From NCBI GenBank assembly GCA_003635315.1, contig PYJD01000020.1, positions 1-64,000 on the forward strand: a DNA stretch of 64,000 bases, read 5' to 3'. This DNA is from Candidatus Poribacteria bacterium. Its GTDB lineage: Bacteria > Poribacteria > WGA-4E > WGA-3G. Below the pieces are notes generated by a model, which did not search any database, had not been told where the DNA came from, and saw only the letters and a program-made list of their open reading frames with translations. Within the stretch, counting starts at the first letter, position 1; each line of letters starts with the position of its first letter. Below are positions 44,955-54,446 of this stretch, piece after piece. A program made the position numbers and the translations under genes.

Positions 44955-46247
44955 GTGCTTGACCTTAAATATATTCGTGAAAATATAGATGCTGTACGCC
45001 AAATGTTAGAAGATCGTAAGACAGAAGCCGATTTAGATAAACTGATTGAATTGGATTCACTTTGGCGAGATAATTTGACCCATACACAAACGCTACAAGC
45101 ACATCAAAACGAAGTTTCACAACAGATAGCTGAGAGAAAAAGAGCGAAAGAAGATGCTTCAGAAACAATAGCCGAAATGCGGAAACTCTCTCAAGAGATT
45201 AAAGAACGTACAGCAGAGGCAACTGATCTAAGGACTGAGATAGACTCCATCCTGTTGATGATTCCAAATATGCCAGAGGGAACAACACCTGTGGGAACGA
45301 GTGAAGAGGATAACCCAGAAATCAAGACATGGGGAGAAAAACCGAGTTATGACTTTGAATTAAAACCGCACTGGGAAATCGCTGAACAGTTAGATATTGT
45401 AGATTTTCAACGTGGAGCAAAAGTCGCGGGAAGCAACTTTGTGGTCTTTAAGGGTTTGGGGGCTCGTTTAGAACGTGCTTTGATTCAGTTTATGCTTGAT
45501 TTACACACCACGCAACACGGATATACAGAAATATCTCCGCCCTTCCTTGCAAATCGTCCGACAATGACTGGCACAGGTCAAATTCCTAAAATGGAATCGG
45601 ATATGTATAGATGCGATAGGGACGAAGAAAATCCAGAAACTGACCTATTTCTGATTCCAACCGCAGAAGTGCCGGTGACAAACCTATTTGCAGATGAGAT
45701 CTTACCTGTAGATGAATTACCTATCTACTATACAGCATATACCCCCTGTTTTCGACGGGAAGCAGGAGCCTATGGAAAAGACACACGTGGATTACAACGA
45801 ATTCATCAATTTGACAAGGTTGAAATGGTGAAGTTTACCACCCCAGAAGCATCTTACACCGAGCATGAATCGTTATTAGAAAATGCTGAGAGTGTGTTAC
45901 AAGCGTTGGGTCTTGCTTATCGTGTGGTGCAACATTGCACAGTTGAATTATCTTTTGCCGCTGCAAAATGTTACGATATAGAAGTATGGGCACCTGCAGG
46001 TGAAAAATTCTTAGAGGTCTCCTCATGTAGCAACTTCGAAGACTTCCAAGCGCGTCGTGCGAATATCAGATACCGTCCAGAAGCAGGGGCAAAACCTGAG
46101 TTCATTCACACCCTTAATGCGTCCGGAACAGCATTACCGCGTGTTGTCATTGCGCTTCTGGAAACCTATCAGAATTCTGATGGGACAGTCCGTGTTCCAG
46201 CGGTGTTACAACCGTATATGGGTGGTTTGAAACTGATCAATTCATAA
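44955..46247 (+). CDS. serS: Seryl-tRNA synthetase
   Basis: Class II synthetase of 430 residues. The GTG at 44955 is the start (GAGGAGC ten bases upstream), giving the usual beginning MLDLKYIRENID. The N-terminal coiled-coil arm (about 30-105) that grips the long variable arm of tRNA-Ser is visible as alternating E, Q, K and R. Class II motifs follow: TGTGQIPKMES, PTAEVPVTNLFADEIL, motif 2 CFRREAGAYGKDTRGLQRIH, and motif 3 HTLNASGTALPRVVIALLE. All catalytic parts look intact. Confidence 0.97.
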   Translation: MLDLKYIRENIDAVRQMLEDRKTEADLDKLIELDSLWRDNLTHTQTLQAHQNEVSQQIAERKRAKEDASETIAEMRKLSQEIKERTAEATDLRTEIDSILLMIPNMPEGTTPVGTSEEDNPEIKTWGEKPSYDFELKPHWEIAEQLDIVDFQRGAKVAGSNFVVFKGLGARLERALIQFMLDLHTTQHGYTEISPPFLANRPTMTGTGQIPKMESDMYRCDRDEENPETDLFLIPTAEVPVTNLFADEILPVDELPIYYTAYTPCFRREAGAYGKDTRGLQRIHQFDKVEMVKFTTPEASYTEHESLLENAESVLQALGLAYRVVQHCTVELSFAAAKCYDIEVWAPAGEKFLEVSSCSNFEDFQARRANIRYRPEAGAKPEFIHTLNASGTALPRVVIALLETYQNSDGTVRVPAVLQPYMGGLKLINS

Positions 46248-46274
46248 CGCTTTTCCAGATCGAGGATTCAAGCC

Positions 46275-46448
46275 ATGAAGCTCAACTATTACCCGGAAAC
46301 CGACTCACTGTATATTAATTTGTCCGAGCAACCCAGTGTGGAGAGTTTAGAAATTTCAGAAGGTATCGTTCTTGACTATGATGCTGAAGGTAAGATTGTC
46401 GGTATTGATATTGATAATGCCAGTAATAAAGTTGAAATGGAAAACTGA
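46275..46448 (+). CDS. DUF2283 small protein
   Basis: 57 residues. MKLNYYPETDSLYINLS, EISEGIVLDYDAEGKIVGID and the IDIDNAS end match the DUF2283 fold (short beta-rich proteins of unknown function, often near toxin-like genes or mobile DNA). GAGG lies nine bases before the ATG. It starts 27 bp after serS, so it is likely on the same transcript. No partner gene is seen. Confidence 0.75.
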   Translation: MKLNYYPETDSLYINLSEQPSVESLEISEGIVLDYDAEGKIVGIDIDNASNKVEMEN

Positions 46449-46505
46449 TTCTCAGTAAGATTCCTGGTAAGATTGAAACGGTGGGTGTATAGGCATTTTA
46501 GTCTT

Positions 46506-47621
46506 CTAACACAACTTTGAATTGTTGGAGTCCAGACGTGGTCGAAGCAGGGGTAGTTCTTTTAGTAGCACACTATTCTGTTTAACTTGTTGGTCCTGTA
46601 GGATATCCGAGATTTTTCCATTTGTTTCTATGGTAAACCCTGCATCTTGTATCATCTGTAGTGTACGTGATGCTGCTGTACCTTCAGCATTCAAATAACC
46701 ATCTATAAACATGGAATTCGCTGGATACAGAGACATTACCTCCATTCCCCGTAGATGATGTTCCCTACCTGCAGCTACACGTATCTCAGAACGAGGATTG
46801 AGAAATCTAAAGAGACATAAAACTCGAAGGCAAAAATCAGGAGTTAGGATAGAAGATCCGTTCTGTTCAACCGATTGTATTTCTGATAGTTGTGTGCCTT
46901 CAATCGGAAGGAAAAAGTTAACCGGTATAGAAGCTACCTCTAATTGCCGTAATTCTTTTGCAACTCGAACTAAATCACTTACTTTTTCCCCCATCCCAAC
47001 AATGACACCTGAACAACATGCCAGTCCAGCAGTCTGTGCAGCATGTAAAGTATCCATCCTGTCTTGATAAGAGTGTGTTGTACATACATTTGGATAATGG
47101 GATTCAGATGTATTCAAATTATGATTCAATCTGTCCAAACCTGCATCTTTTAAAATATGTGCTGCGGGTTCATCAATCAATCCAACGGATAAACATACCT
47201 CAATTGGGAAATGTTCCTTAACCCTTCTTATTGTATTTGCCATTTCCCGGACACGTTTTGATGATGGTCCTCGACCACTCATGACGATACAGTACCGGTA
47301 TGCTCCAGATTGAAAGGCTTTTTCCGCTTCAGCAAGTATTTCAGATTCTGGTTTTAGTGAATAGGTATCAATATCTGTTGTGGCAGTTTTTGCTTGAACA
47401 CAGTAATAACAATCTTCCGGACAATTACCGTTCTGTGCATTATTCAGCATATGTAGTTGGACTGTATTATTATGATAGGTCTTACGGACTTGATAAGCGG
47501 CATTCAACAAAGGGAGTAGTTCTATCTCTGAATCGGAGAATATACTCTCACAGGTTGAATCAGAATGTATCTTATCCTGTAAACTAATGGATGTTAAATC
47601 TTGGTAGAATGAGGAGGACAT
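46506..47621 (-). CDS. bioB: Biotin synthase
   Basis: Radical-SAM enzyme that inserts sulfur into dethiobiotin. The CxxxCxxC cluster site is CPEDCYYCVQ (Cys67, Cys71, Cys74). Other BioB marks: YRYCIVMSGRGP, DRLNHNLNTSE, SGVIVGMGE, IPVNFFLPIEGT and EIRVAAGREHHLR, with the conserved Arg that holds the 2Fe-2S cluster. The length of 371 is slightly long, with extra residues at both ends. It follows pyrK by 47 bp on the minus strand; other biotin genes are not in the window. Confidence 0.95.
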   Translation of the reverse strand: MSSSFYQDLTSISLQDKIHSDSTCESIFSDSEIELLPLLNAAYQVRKTYHNNTVQLHMLNNAQNGNCPEDCYYCVQAKTATTDIDTYSLKPESEILAEAEKAFQSGAYRYCIVMSGRGPSSKRVREMANTIRRVKEHFPIEVCLSVGLIDEPAAHILKDAGLDRLNHNLNTSESHYPNVCTTHSYQDRMDTLHAAQTAGLACCSGVIVGMGEKVSDLVRVAKELRQLEVASIPVNFFLPIEGTQLSEIQSVEQNGSSILTPDFCLRVLCLFRFLNPRSEIRVAAGREHHLRGMEVMSLYPANSMFIDGYLNAEGTAASRTLQMIQDAGFTIETNGKISDILQDQQVKQNSVLLKELPLLRPRLDSNNSKLC

Positions 47622-47668
47622 TGTTCTCTTTTGTTTGGATTGTTAGCGTTGTAATAATAGAATATACT

Positions 47669-48466
47669 TTATATTTCCCATGCAATATCAGTAGCATTAA
47701 ATACTGGTCCTTCAGTACAAACCCGTTGATATTCAATCTGATTTTCATTAACACGAATAGGACAAACACATCCAAGGCACACACCTAATGCACATCCCAT
47801 ACGGTTTTCCATTGCAACTTGTGTAGGAATATTATAGTCGGTTGAAATCTTGCTAACAGCAGCAAGCATACCGTGAGGACCACAAGCGTAGATGGTAGGA
47901 TTCTCATTAAGTGAATTGCTAAGAAAATCACTTAAGATATCTGTAACAAATCCGTGATGTCCTATACTGCCATCATCGGTTGCGATATGCACTAAAACAC
48001 CGATTGCAGTCAAATCATCTATACTCAACAATCTTCGACGGTGTTGTGCCCCTACCAAAGCATGTGTTTCTCTATTTTCATTCCTCAAGGTTGCAGCGAG
48101 TAACATCAAAGAAGCAATCCCAGCACCACCACCAACTAAGATCGCTGGTCCGGAAGATTGCTTGATGTCAAATGTATTCCCAAGTGGTCCCAGTACATGT
48201 AATGGACATCCCTTTCCCATTTTAGAGAGCCGAAGCGTCCCTTCACCGATGATTTGATAGAGCATTGTTATCTCGTGCTTATCAACAGAATAAACTGTGA
48301 AAGGACGTCGAAGCAGAAGACCCGCGCCATCTGAAATTAGTACATGTATGAACTGTCCTGGTTGGGCATGCTTTGCAATTTCTGGACACTCACAACGTAA
48401 TAGATAATGATCTTCAGCTACATTCTCATTTGAGAGAATTGTCGTGTGAATGTCGAATCTATTCAT
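47669..48466 (-). CDS. pyrK: Dihydroorotate dehydrogenase electron-transfer subunit
   Basis: FAD/2Fe-2S protein that passes electrons from class 1B PyrD to NAD. The FAD-binding barrel has LLRRPFTVYSV (R-x-F-S-type motif); the NAD-binding half has LVGGGAGIASLMLLA; the C-terminal cluster loop is MGCALGVCLGCVCP, with a fourth Cys in YQRVCTEGPVF. The 265-residue length is typical. Usually followed by pyrD, but here the next gene is bioB, so the catalytic partner must be elsewhere. Confidence 0.93.
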   Translation of the reverse strand: MNRFDIHTTILSNENVAEDHYLLRCECPEIAKHAQPGQFIHVLISDGAGLLLRRPFTVYSVDKHEITMLYQIIGEGTLRLSKMGKGCPLHVLGPLGNTFDIKQSSGPAILVGGGAGIASLMLLAATLRNENRETHALVGAQHRRRLLSIDDLTAIGVLVHIATDDGSIGHHGFVTDILSDFLSNSLNENPTIYACGPHGMLAAVSKISTDYNIPTQVAMENRMGCALGVCLGCVCPIRVNENQIEYQRVCTEGPVFNATDIAWEI

Positions 48467-48607
48467 GAGTAATAACAGATATATTAGAGTACTTAGGATT
48501 GGAACAAACGTATTGGCACACTTACCTTCAATTGCAAGTCAACAATTCAGTGTGAAATTATACCATTATCAATAAGGTAAGACAATATAAAAGCAGTAAG
48601 ATGAAGG

Positions 48608-48970
48608 CTACAGATTATATGTAGGAGATACTGAAACCTGTTTTTTCAATCGGTTACGTAAAGGTAACCCTCGCCACAGCCCTAAGAGAATGCCGACAAT
48701 AGGCCAGAGTAAGAATCCATACTCCCCTGTTGGTGTGAGAACTAAAACAATCTTTTCTGGAGTAGTTAACATAGTTCCACTATTTGCTTGGTTATGTATA
48801 TCTCTAACAATCCCATAGAATCCAATCAAATCGTCTTTCATCTGTAGTTTCATTTCAGCATCCGCTAATGTACTATAGAAGATAAATGGCATCACTGGAT
48901 AATACCACAAAACTCCTAAAAAAACGAAAACTAAGAAATAGACACAGATAAAAAGTAAAGTTCTCTTCAT
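48608..48970 (-). CDS. Hypothetical two-helix membrane protein
   Basis: 120 residues with a hydrophobic start (about 4-35, FICVYFLVFVFLGVLWYY), a polar middle that would be periplasmic, and a second hydrophobic helix (about 83-103, GFLLWPIVGILLGLWRGLPL) followed by a basic tail. No family is recognised. It lies 141 bp upstream of pyrK and may be in the same transcript. Confidence 0.5.
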   Translation of the reverse strand: MKRTLLFICVYFLVFVFLGVLWYYPVMPFIFYSTLADAEMKLQMKDDLIGFYGIVRDIHNQANSGTMLTTPEKIVLVLTPTGEYGFLLWPIVGILLGLWRGLPLRNRLKKQVSVSPTYNL

Positions 48971-49793
48971 AATATAATTCCTAAGTTATTGATATCGTGT
49001 CTTTAAAACTTGATAAAGTTGATTCCTCTCTATATAGAATAAAGTGGCTATTTACTCTTTTATAGTATATATATGACAATTCTACTATTCCGCTACAATT
49101 TGCATCACGTTAAGTTCTATGCCATACCGAAAACCTTTACTACCATTAATTTTAGCCACTGGTAAAACCAGATCATAACAAAATTGTGCTGATAAAAATA
49201 TCATACATAACTTGACAATAGTAAAAAGTATAATGACGAATATGATAATTCTGTAGATGCACCTTTAATTCCAATTATTTATAGTATGTCTTTAGTATCA
49301 ACATTGGAAATATTCAGGTACACATATCAACCCAATAAAGTAGAATTATCTGCGATAGTCAAGATTGAATCGTATGATAATTTCATCCGCAAATGATGGG
49401 TTGCTTTGTATAGGTTTTTAACGTTACTTTTTTGTAACTGTTTCTATTATTTTTGAAAACATGATTTACTCTGTTGTAGTTGGCAATTGTCAGCAATTGA
49501 CTTAAATTCATTCAGATTTAACTATCTTTACCAAAATTAGCGACTCTATAAGAAGGACGATGAACGGTTTAGTTAAGCTATCAAAAGTATATATAGATTT
49601 ATACTCCTGAAGACTATCTTACTGAATTCAGAAGTTTTTTTATTTAACAGATCTTCGTATGTATGGGGTAATCCTACAGAGGAAACTTATATCAGGATGT
49701 ATCTATATTCGAAAAAGAGAATACCTCTGTCTTGAATTTGCTTGCATATTTTCCTAAATATGATTATATTAACACGGAAAGGAGGATATTAGA
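48971..49793. other. Long AT-rich intergenic region with a divergent-gene promoter
   Basis: No gene or RNA is recognised in about 820 bp. Near its end it holds a promoter (49742-49770) and a segment TATATCAGGATGTATCTAT (49689-49707) that is almost repeated at 20155-20173. CTGAATTCAG followed by AAG and seven T lies near 49624-49643. Confidence 0.5.
49742..49770 (+). promoter_or_regulatory. Candidate sigma-70 promoter of the metallophosphoesterase gene
   Basis: TTGCAT (49742-49747), 17 bp, TATATT (49765-49770). It lies 24 bp before the GTG start, with AAAGGAGGA between. Confidence 0.5.
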
Positions 49794-50738
49794 GTGAAAA
49801 GCAAACTAAAGTTTCGAGAAGATGGTACTTTTAAAATTGTGCAGTATACTGATATTCATTGGCAAAATGGTGATGGTCCAGATGAAGAATCTGGAGAGTT
49901 AATGAGGCAAATTGCCCTTGCAGAATCACCGGATTTAATTGTGATGACAGGTGATATGTTATCTGGTGGAGGCTGTAAAGATGCAGCTGTATCCTTAAGA
50001 CAAATTACGACGATCCTTGATGAATGTGGCTTTCTTTGGACTGCTGTATTCGGAAATCACGATGATGAAGGCACTGCAAGTCGTACGGAATTAATGGATG
50101 TCATGCAAGAAAGCCAACTATGTCTTGCTGAACATGGTCCAGAAGAGATCACAGGTGTGGGTAATTACTCTCTAACGATAGAAGGTGCCAAAACCGCTGA
50201 ACCCACTGCACTATTATATTTTATTGATTCTGGTAGCTATGCCCCAACAGATATTGGAGGGTGGGATTGGATCAGACGTGATCAGATAGCATGGTATCTG
50301 AGTGAGTCAGAAAGACATGCTACAGCGGTTGGATCGAAACTCCCTGCACTTGCTTTTTTCCATATTCCCATACCTGAATATGATGAAGTTTGGGATTTCC
50401 ATACCTGTTACGGATTCAAATATGAGAATGTTTGTCCGCCCAAAATTAATACAGGATTTTTTGCTGCCCTACACGAAGCTGGGGATGTAATGGGGACATT
50501 TGTTGGACATGAACATGTTAATGATTACTGGGGAGAGTTACACGGAATACGTCTTTGTTATGGCAGAACCACTGGCTATAATTGCTATGGTCGAGATGGG
50601 ATGCCCCGCGGTGCACGAGTGATTGAACTCACAGAGAATGAACGCCAATTCGATACATGGGTTCATCTCGCTGATAAGACAATTGTACGCGAACAACAGG
50701 AACATACACCGCTACAACGCACTTTTACTGAAGATTAA
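49794..50738 (+). CDS. Calcineurin-like metallophosphoesterase
   Basis: 314 residues from a GTG with AAAGGAGGA seven bases upstream. The dimetal motifs are present in order: IVQYTDIHW (D-x-H), MTGDML (GD), FGNHDDE (GNHD), AFFHIPIPE (H) and FVGHEHVND (GHxH). It lacks a signal peptide. Related to the PA-phosphatase/YkuE-like phosphodiesterase group; substrate unknown. The STAS gene follows by 42 bp. Confidence 0.9.
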   Translation: MKSKLKFREDGTFKIVQYTDIHWQNGDGPDEESGELMRQIALAESPDLIVMTGDMLSGGGCKDAAVSLRQITTILDECGFLWTAVFGNHDDEGTASRTELMDVMQESQLCLAEHGPEEITGVGNYSLTIEGAKTAEPTALLYFIDSGSYAPTDIGGWDWIRRDQIAWYLSESERHATAVGSKLPALAFFHIPIPEYDEVWDFHTCYGFKYENVCPPKINTGFFAALHEAGDVMGTFVGHEHVNDYWGELHGIRLCYGRTTGYNCYGRDGMPRGARVIELTENERQFDTWVHLADKTIVREQQEHTPLQRTFTED

Positions 50739-50780
50739 TCACTCCATTTTTACGAATTATGGTTCTTTTAGGAGGATAGG

Positions 50781-51125
50781 GTGAGAGCACAACCACAGAT
50801 TACTATTCGACATGAAGGCGATGTCGCAATTTTCGATATTACCGGATACTTAACTAATGAATCTGAAGATGCTATGAATGATGCTTATGCAGAAGATGGT
50901 ATACAGGACATAAAAAAACTATTGCTCAATTTCGACCGACAAAGTTTCATCACAAGTAGTGGTTTTGGTACTATAATAAAACTACTTTGGAAGACACGGG
51001 AAAATGGACAATCATTACGAATAGCACATCCAGCAATGCAAGTAAGGACTATTTTCAACACCATCGGGTTGACACAAAGTATCGGTGTATATGAGTCAGA
51101 AGCACAAGCTTTAGAAGATTTTTAG
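50781..51125 (+). CDS. STAS-domain anti-sigma factor antagonist-like protein
   Basis: 114 residues, GTG start with AGGAGG six bases upstream. The single STAS domain has the phosphorylation-site region FITSSGFGTIIKLLWKT, matching the DSSGxGxLV pattern with Ser residues kept but the leading Asp changed to Thr. This family is switched by a partner kinase (RsbW/SpoIIAB type); none is adjacent. Its stop lies five bases from the stop of the convergent membrane-protein gene. Confidence 0.85.
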   Translation: MRAQPQITIRHEGDVAIFDITGYLTNESEDAMNDAYAEDGIQDIKKLLLNFDRQSFITSSGFGTIIKLLWKTRENGQSLRIAHPAMQVRTIFNTIGLTQSIGVYESEAQALEDF

Positions 51126-51129
51126 TTGT

Positions 51130-53022
51130 TTACGGGAATAGGGTATACATGTTCTTACTAAATATCACGCCTAATAGACTCCATAGACTTCCAGCAAGAA
51201 ATTGACCGAAAATCAAACCTAAGAACAGTGGTAATGCTTTACGATATGATCCTACTCCACCCCCTGTAAATAGTATCCTCTTAAAGAGCCAACCCAAGAA
51301 AATCGAAAACCACATCCAGCCAATTGCCCAACCATTCCCGACGGCATAACCCACAGGATAAAACGGCCACCATAAAAACTGCCGTTTGAGAATGGTTAAC
51401 ACACCCGTTAGAATGAACCCAAAACCCATATGTTGGATAGCGGTGATATTTGGTGCCCGTGGTGTAGTAATCCAGTTTTGTAATCTGTTAAATTCACCCA
51501 CTCCCCACAGTGCAAACCTATATTCATAGTATAAGGCAACATGACCAACAATGGATATGACTGCTCCAACAATTGAGGCTATTATTAAGACAATTACAAT
51601 CCTATTTTCACGCAAACGAAATTGCCGACCAATCTTAAAAGCTTCTAATTGATGGGGCATGGGATGGCACCGATATCCGTAGGCAAGCCAGGACAGTAAT
51701 GTTGTATTTGTAAGATTCTGTGCTCCAAGAGGACGACTTCCCATGAATAACAGCATTATACGGTCCGGATGAACACCATGTAATTCGTGTGTGGGAGGAC
51801 CCAGTTCAGCACGCATGCGTGTCATTCCAATACATAGCACGAAATATATTGCAAAATAACCGAGTGTAACCCAAGGGGACAACCCTGCATAATACCAAAA
51901 TACCAAGACACATCCTAATCCAATTATAAAGCCGAAAACAGCAAGGTTATATAATGGATCCTTTGATTTAAAGGTGAAGACATCTCGTAATACTCTAAGA
52001 ATTTCTCGCCTGCTTGTTATAAGTGCCAGCAACCCTATTCCGATCCATGCCCCTGTCCGTTGTTCCGTCTGAAAACTGATAGCGGTTGTCCATCCTGTTG
52101 CTGTAAATAAGACACGTTGTAAACCCCAGAATAGATAAAACCCCCAGAAAGATAGTGCTAAGTCTAACGGCATTAGATATCCAAGTCCGATTGCAAATGG
52201 GTATACATATATGGGTAACCGTCCGATTGCATTCCATGGTCTATCCGAAAAATAGAGTTGATACTTTATTTTCATTGAAGGAATTACGGGAAAAAGATAA
52301 TTTAACCCAGCAAGCATCTCAAGGGTAAAGGCAATCCCGAATCCTAACCAAATCAGTTTATTCCGGAATAGACTGGATGTGTTTCCGAGTAGTTCAACGG
52401 GAAGTGTTGTTAAGGGATAGCTCAACTTCTCATGGTCAATCCACTGTCTACGAATGATGATATTGACACATAACATCATAAACAGAAGTATGATTACCAA
52501 AGCACTCCAAGCAATTATGGGCCACATCCACGCTTCCATATAACGGGATTGCCAAAAGCTGTCATCTCCTTCAAAGTATCCTTGTAATATCTTACGGTCA
52601 GTAATGGTTAACCATGTTGGTAGGAAACGAAAAAAGATGTCTGACCATTCATTTTCCGGTGTAGCAAACCATCCGGCATTAGCTATCATCGGAACTAATT
52701 GTCTAACGATGTCGTGACCAGCAAGTGCAGTGGCAACCGATACCATGATGTAGGTCATTGCCAGTTCTCGTTTAGTCGGTGCAGCGTTTCTGAATATCCT
52801 TTTAAGTATTGGGGTCAGTGCAGCAAGGAAGAAAAATGTGAATAGAACCGTCGGGAAAATTGAGAAATCTGTGAGTTCCCAAACAACTCGGTTTTCCGCA
52901 GATATTATCCAATAACATGTGAGAATTATGAGGATTGAACCAAAAAGGAGAGTACCAACAACAAAACGGAATGTTGATGATCTATCAACATCCTCATTTG
53001 TGTTGGAAGGGTGATCATGCAT
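51130..53022 (-). CDS. Large DUF6785/DUF6784-type integral membrane protein, copy 3
   Basis: 630 residues, at least 14 hydrophobic stretches. Closest to copy 1: WFATPENEWSDIFFRFLPTW, RRQWIDHEKLSYPLTTLPVE, FSDRPWNAIGRLPIYVYPFA, RMRAELGPPTHELHG, CHPMPHQLEAFKIGRQ and FLWWPFYPVGY. An ordered N-terminus with H, D and S gives no signal. Stands alone between STAS (convergent) and the glycosyltransferase operon (divergent). Transport is the likely role by topology only. Confidence 0.75.
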   Translation of the reverse strand: MHDHPSNTNEDVDRSSTFRFVVGTLLFGSILIILTCYWIISAENRVVWELTDFSIFPTVLFTFFFLAALTPILKRIFRNAAPTKRELAMTYIMVSVATALAGHDIVRQLVPMIANAGWFATPENEWSDIFFRFLPTWLTITDRKILQGYFEGDDSFWQSRYMEAWMWPIIAWSALVIILLFMMLCVNIIIRRQWIDHEKLSYPLTTLPVELLGNTSSLFRNKLIWLGFGIAFTLEMLAGLNYLFPVIPSMKIKYQLYFSDRPWNAIGRLPIYVYPFAIGLGYLMPLDLALSFWGFYLFWGLQRVLFTATGWTTAISFQTEQRTGAWIGIGLLALITSRREILRVLRDVFTFKSKDPLYNLAVFGFIIGLGCVLVFWYYAGLSPWVTLGYFAIYFVLCIGMTRMRAELGPPTHELHGVHPDRIMLLFMGSRPLGAQNLTNTTLLSWLAYGYRCHPMPHQLEAFKIGRQFRLRENRIVIVLIIASIVGAVISIVGHVALYYEYRFALWGVGEFNRLQNWITTPRAPNITAIQHMGFGFILTGVLTILKRQFLWWPFYPVGYAVGNGWAIGWMWFSIFLGWLFKRILFTGGGVGSYRKALPLFLGLIFGQFLAGSLWSLLGVIFSKNMYTLFP

Positions 53023-53109
53023 GTTTATATGATACCATGTTTAGTGGATTTCTGGCAAAATTAATCAAACTTGTATAACCCGATTGGTTCGGTTCATTTA
53101 TATATTGTT

Positions 53110-53299
53110 ATACCATTTCTATTAATTTTTATTCCATTAGCAATTGCTATAAATGAAGTGTTGTTTGGCACAAACTAAAAGTTTATGTTACAAAAGAGAG
53201 TCGTGATATATCAGAAATGGTATTAGAAAGAAAGCGGAATGTAGCACAAACTAACAGTTTTGCTACAGGAGAGTGGCATTATATATCAGAAATGGTATG
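53110..53299. repeat. MITE-like repeat plus an adjacent partial second copy
   Basis: 53110-53223 is a full member (ATACCATTTCT ... AGAAATGGTAT) almost identical to the copy at 10306. Directly after it, 53224-53299 repeats the right two-thirds: GCACAAACTAACAGTTTTGC, then GAGAGTGGC and the same AGAAATGGTAT end. It lies upstream of the glycosyltransferase operon. Confidence 0.7.
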
Positions 53300-53381
53300 A
53301 CAACGGTTTATGATATTTGTCTATAGTAAATTCTTATGATATAATAGCTTCGATGTATTACCCCAGGACAGGTGATAAAGA

Positions 53382-54446
53382 ATGCCACCGCACGATATGA
53401 AAGATGGAAATTTACTTCCTGATATACATAAGATTCTAATCATCCGCACTGATGGTATCGGTGATTTACTGAATTCCACCCCTGCAATCGCATTGTTACG
53501 AAAGAACTACCCTACAGCAGAAATAACTGTATTGGCACGTCCACTCAATGCCCCAATCTTAATTGGAAATCCGGATGTTGACAAAATCCTTATCTTTGAT
53601 AGGCACGGAGAACATCAACAATTATCAAAAAGACTTCGATTCTTTCAAGATTTACGGCGTGAACGGTTTCAACTTGCAGTTGCAATGCAAACTGCATCGT
53701 TTCCACATCTTACGACATTTTTGTCTGGTGCGACCTACCGTTTAGGTCGTTATCAGAAAAGGTTCAAATCTACCCTTACGCATTCTTGGAGAGGAACATA
53801 CAAAAAAGGTGAAACACACGAAGTTGATAGAAACCTTGAACTCGTAAATCTAATTTGTCAAGGTGGAGTTTCAAGAGAACTTGTTTTCAATTTATCGTCT
53901 GAAGAAAAGGATGATGCACAAAAACTTCTTTCGTCTTGGAATATAAATCAAGACACCTATACAATCGGTATTCATCCTGGCGGTAGTTCATTCGATAAAA
54001 GATGGCCTGAAAAGCAATATGCTGAATTGGCAGACAGATTAGTGATGAATTATAACGCGACAGTGCTACTCCTATGTGGACCAGACGAATTGGAATTAGC
54101 ACAGAATATTCAATCAACAATGAAATCCGATTCTATCGTATATGCCCCAAAAACAATTCGTGAATTGGGGGCACTGTTATCATGTTGTAATTTGGTAGTC
54201 TGCAATGATTCAGGTCCAATGCATATTGCTGCAGCACTGGATGTTCCAACAGTTGCGGTCTTCGGTCCTACTGATCATGTAGCGTGGCATCCTATGAGTG
54301 AAAATGCATCTATCGTTAGACGAGACATGCCATGTTGGCCCTGTAGTGCCCACAAATGTAAAATCGGATGGGAGTGTACAAAAAAACTACCGACTGACCT
54401 GGTTTGGAATACTGCTAATATGACAATAGAAGCGAGTCAAAAATGA
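53382..54446 (+). CDS. Glycosyltransferase family 9 (heptosyltransferase-like)
   Basis: 354 residues. N-terminal IRTDGIGDLLNSTPAIALLR (D-x-G-D motif), NPDVDKIL, then IGIHPGGSSFDKRWPEKQYA for donor binding, CNDSGPMHIAAALDVPTVAV and FGPTDHVAWHP at the end: the GT9 pattern of LPS heptosyltransferases. A Cys pair (CWPC, KCKIGWEC) near the C-terminus also appears in related enzymes. It overlaps the next start by four bases (ATGA), so translation is coupled. Probable role in surface glycan or lipid glycosylation. Confidence 0.9.
   Translation: MPPHDMKDGNLLPDIHKILIIRTDGIGDLLNSTPAIALLRKNYPTAEITVLARPLNAPILIGNPDVDKILIFDRHGEHQQLSKRLRFFQDLRRERFQLAVAMQTASFPHLTTFLSGATYRLGRYQKRFKSTLTHSWRGTYKKGETHEVDRNLELVNLICQGGVSRELVFNLSSEEKDDAQKLLSSWNINQDTYTIGIHPGGSSFDKRWPEKQYAELADRLVMNYNATVLLLCGPDELELAQNIQSTMKSDSIVYAPKTIRELGALLSCCNLVVCNDSGPMHIAAALDVPTVAVFGPTDHVAWHPMSENASIVRRDMPCWPCSAHKCKIGWECTKKLPTDLVWNTANMTIEASQK

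Noticed and set aside
49212-49234. TTGACA and TATAAT pair in the long intergenic region
   Set aside because: The spacing is only 11 bp, too short for a sigma-70 promoter.
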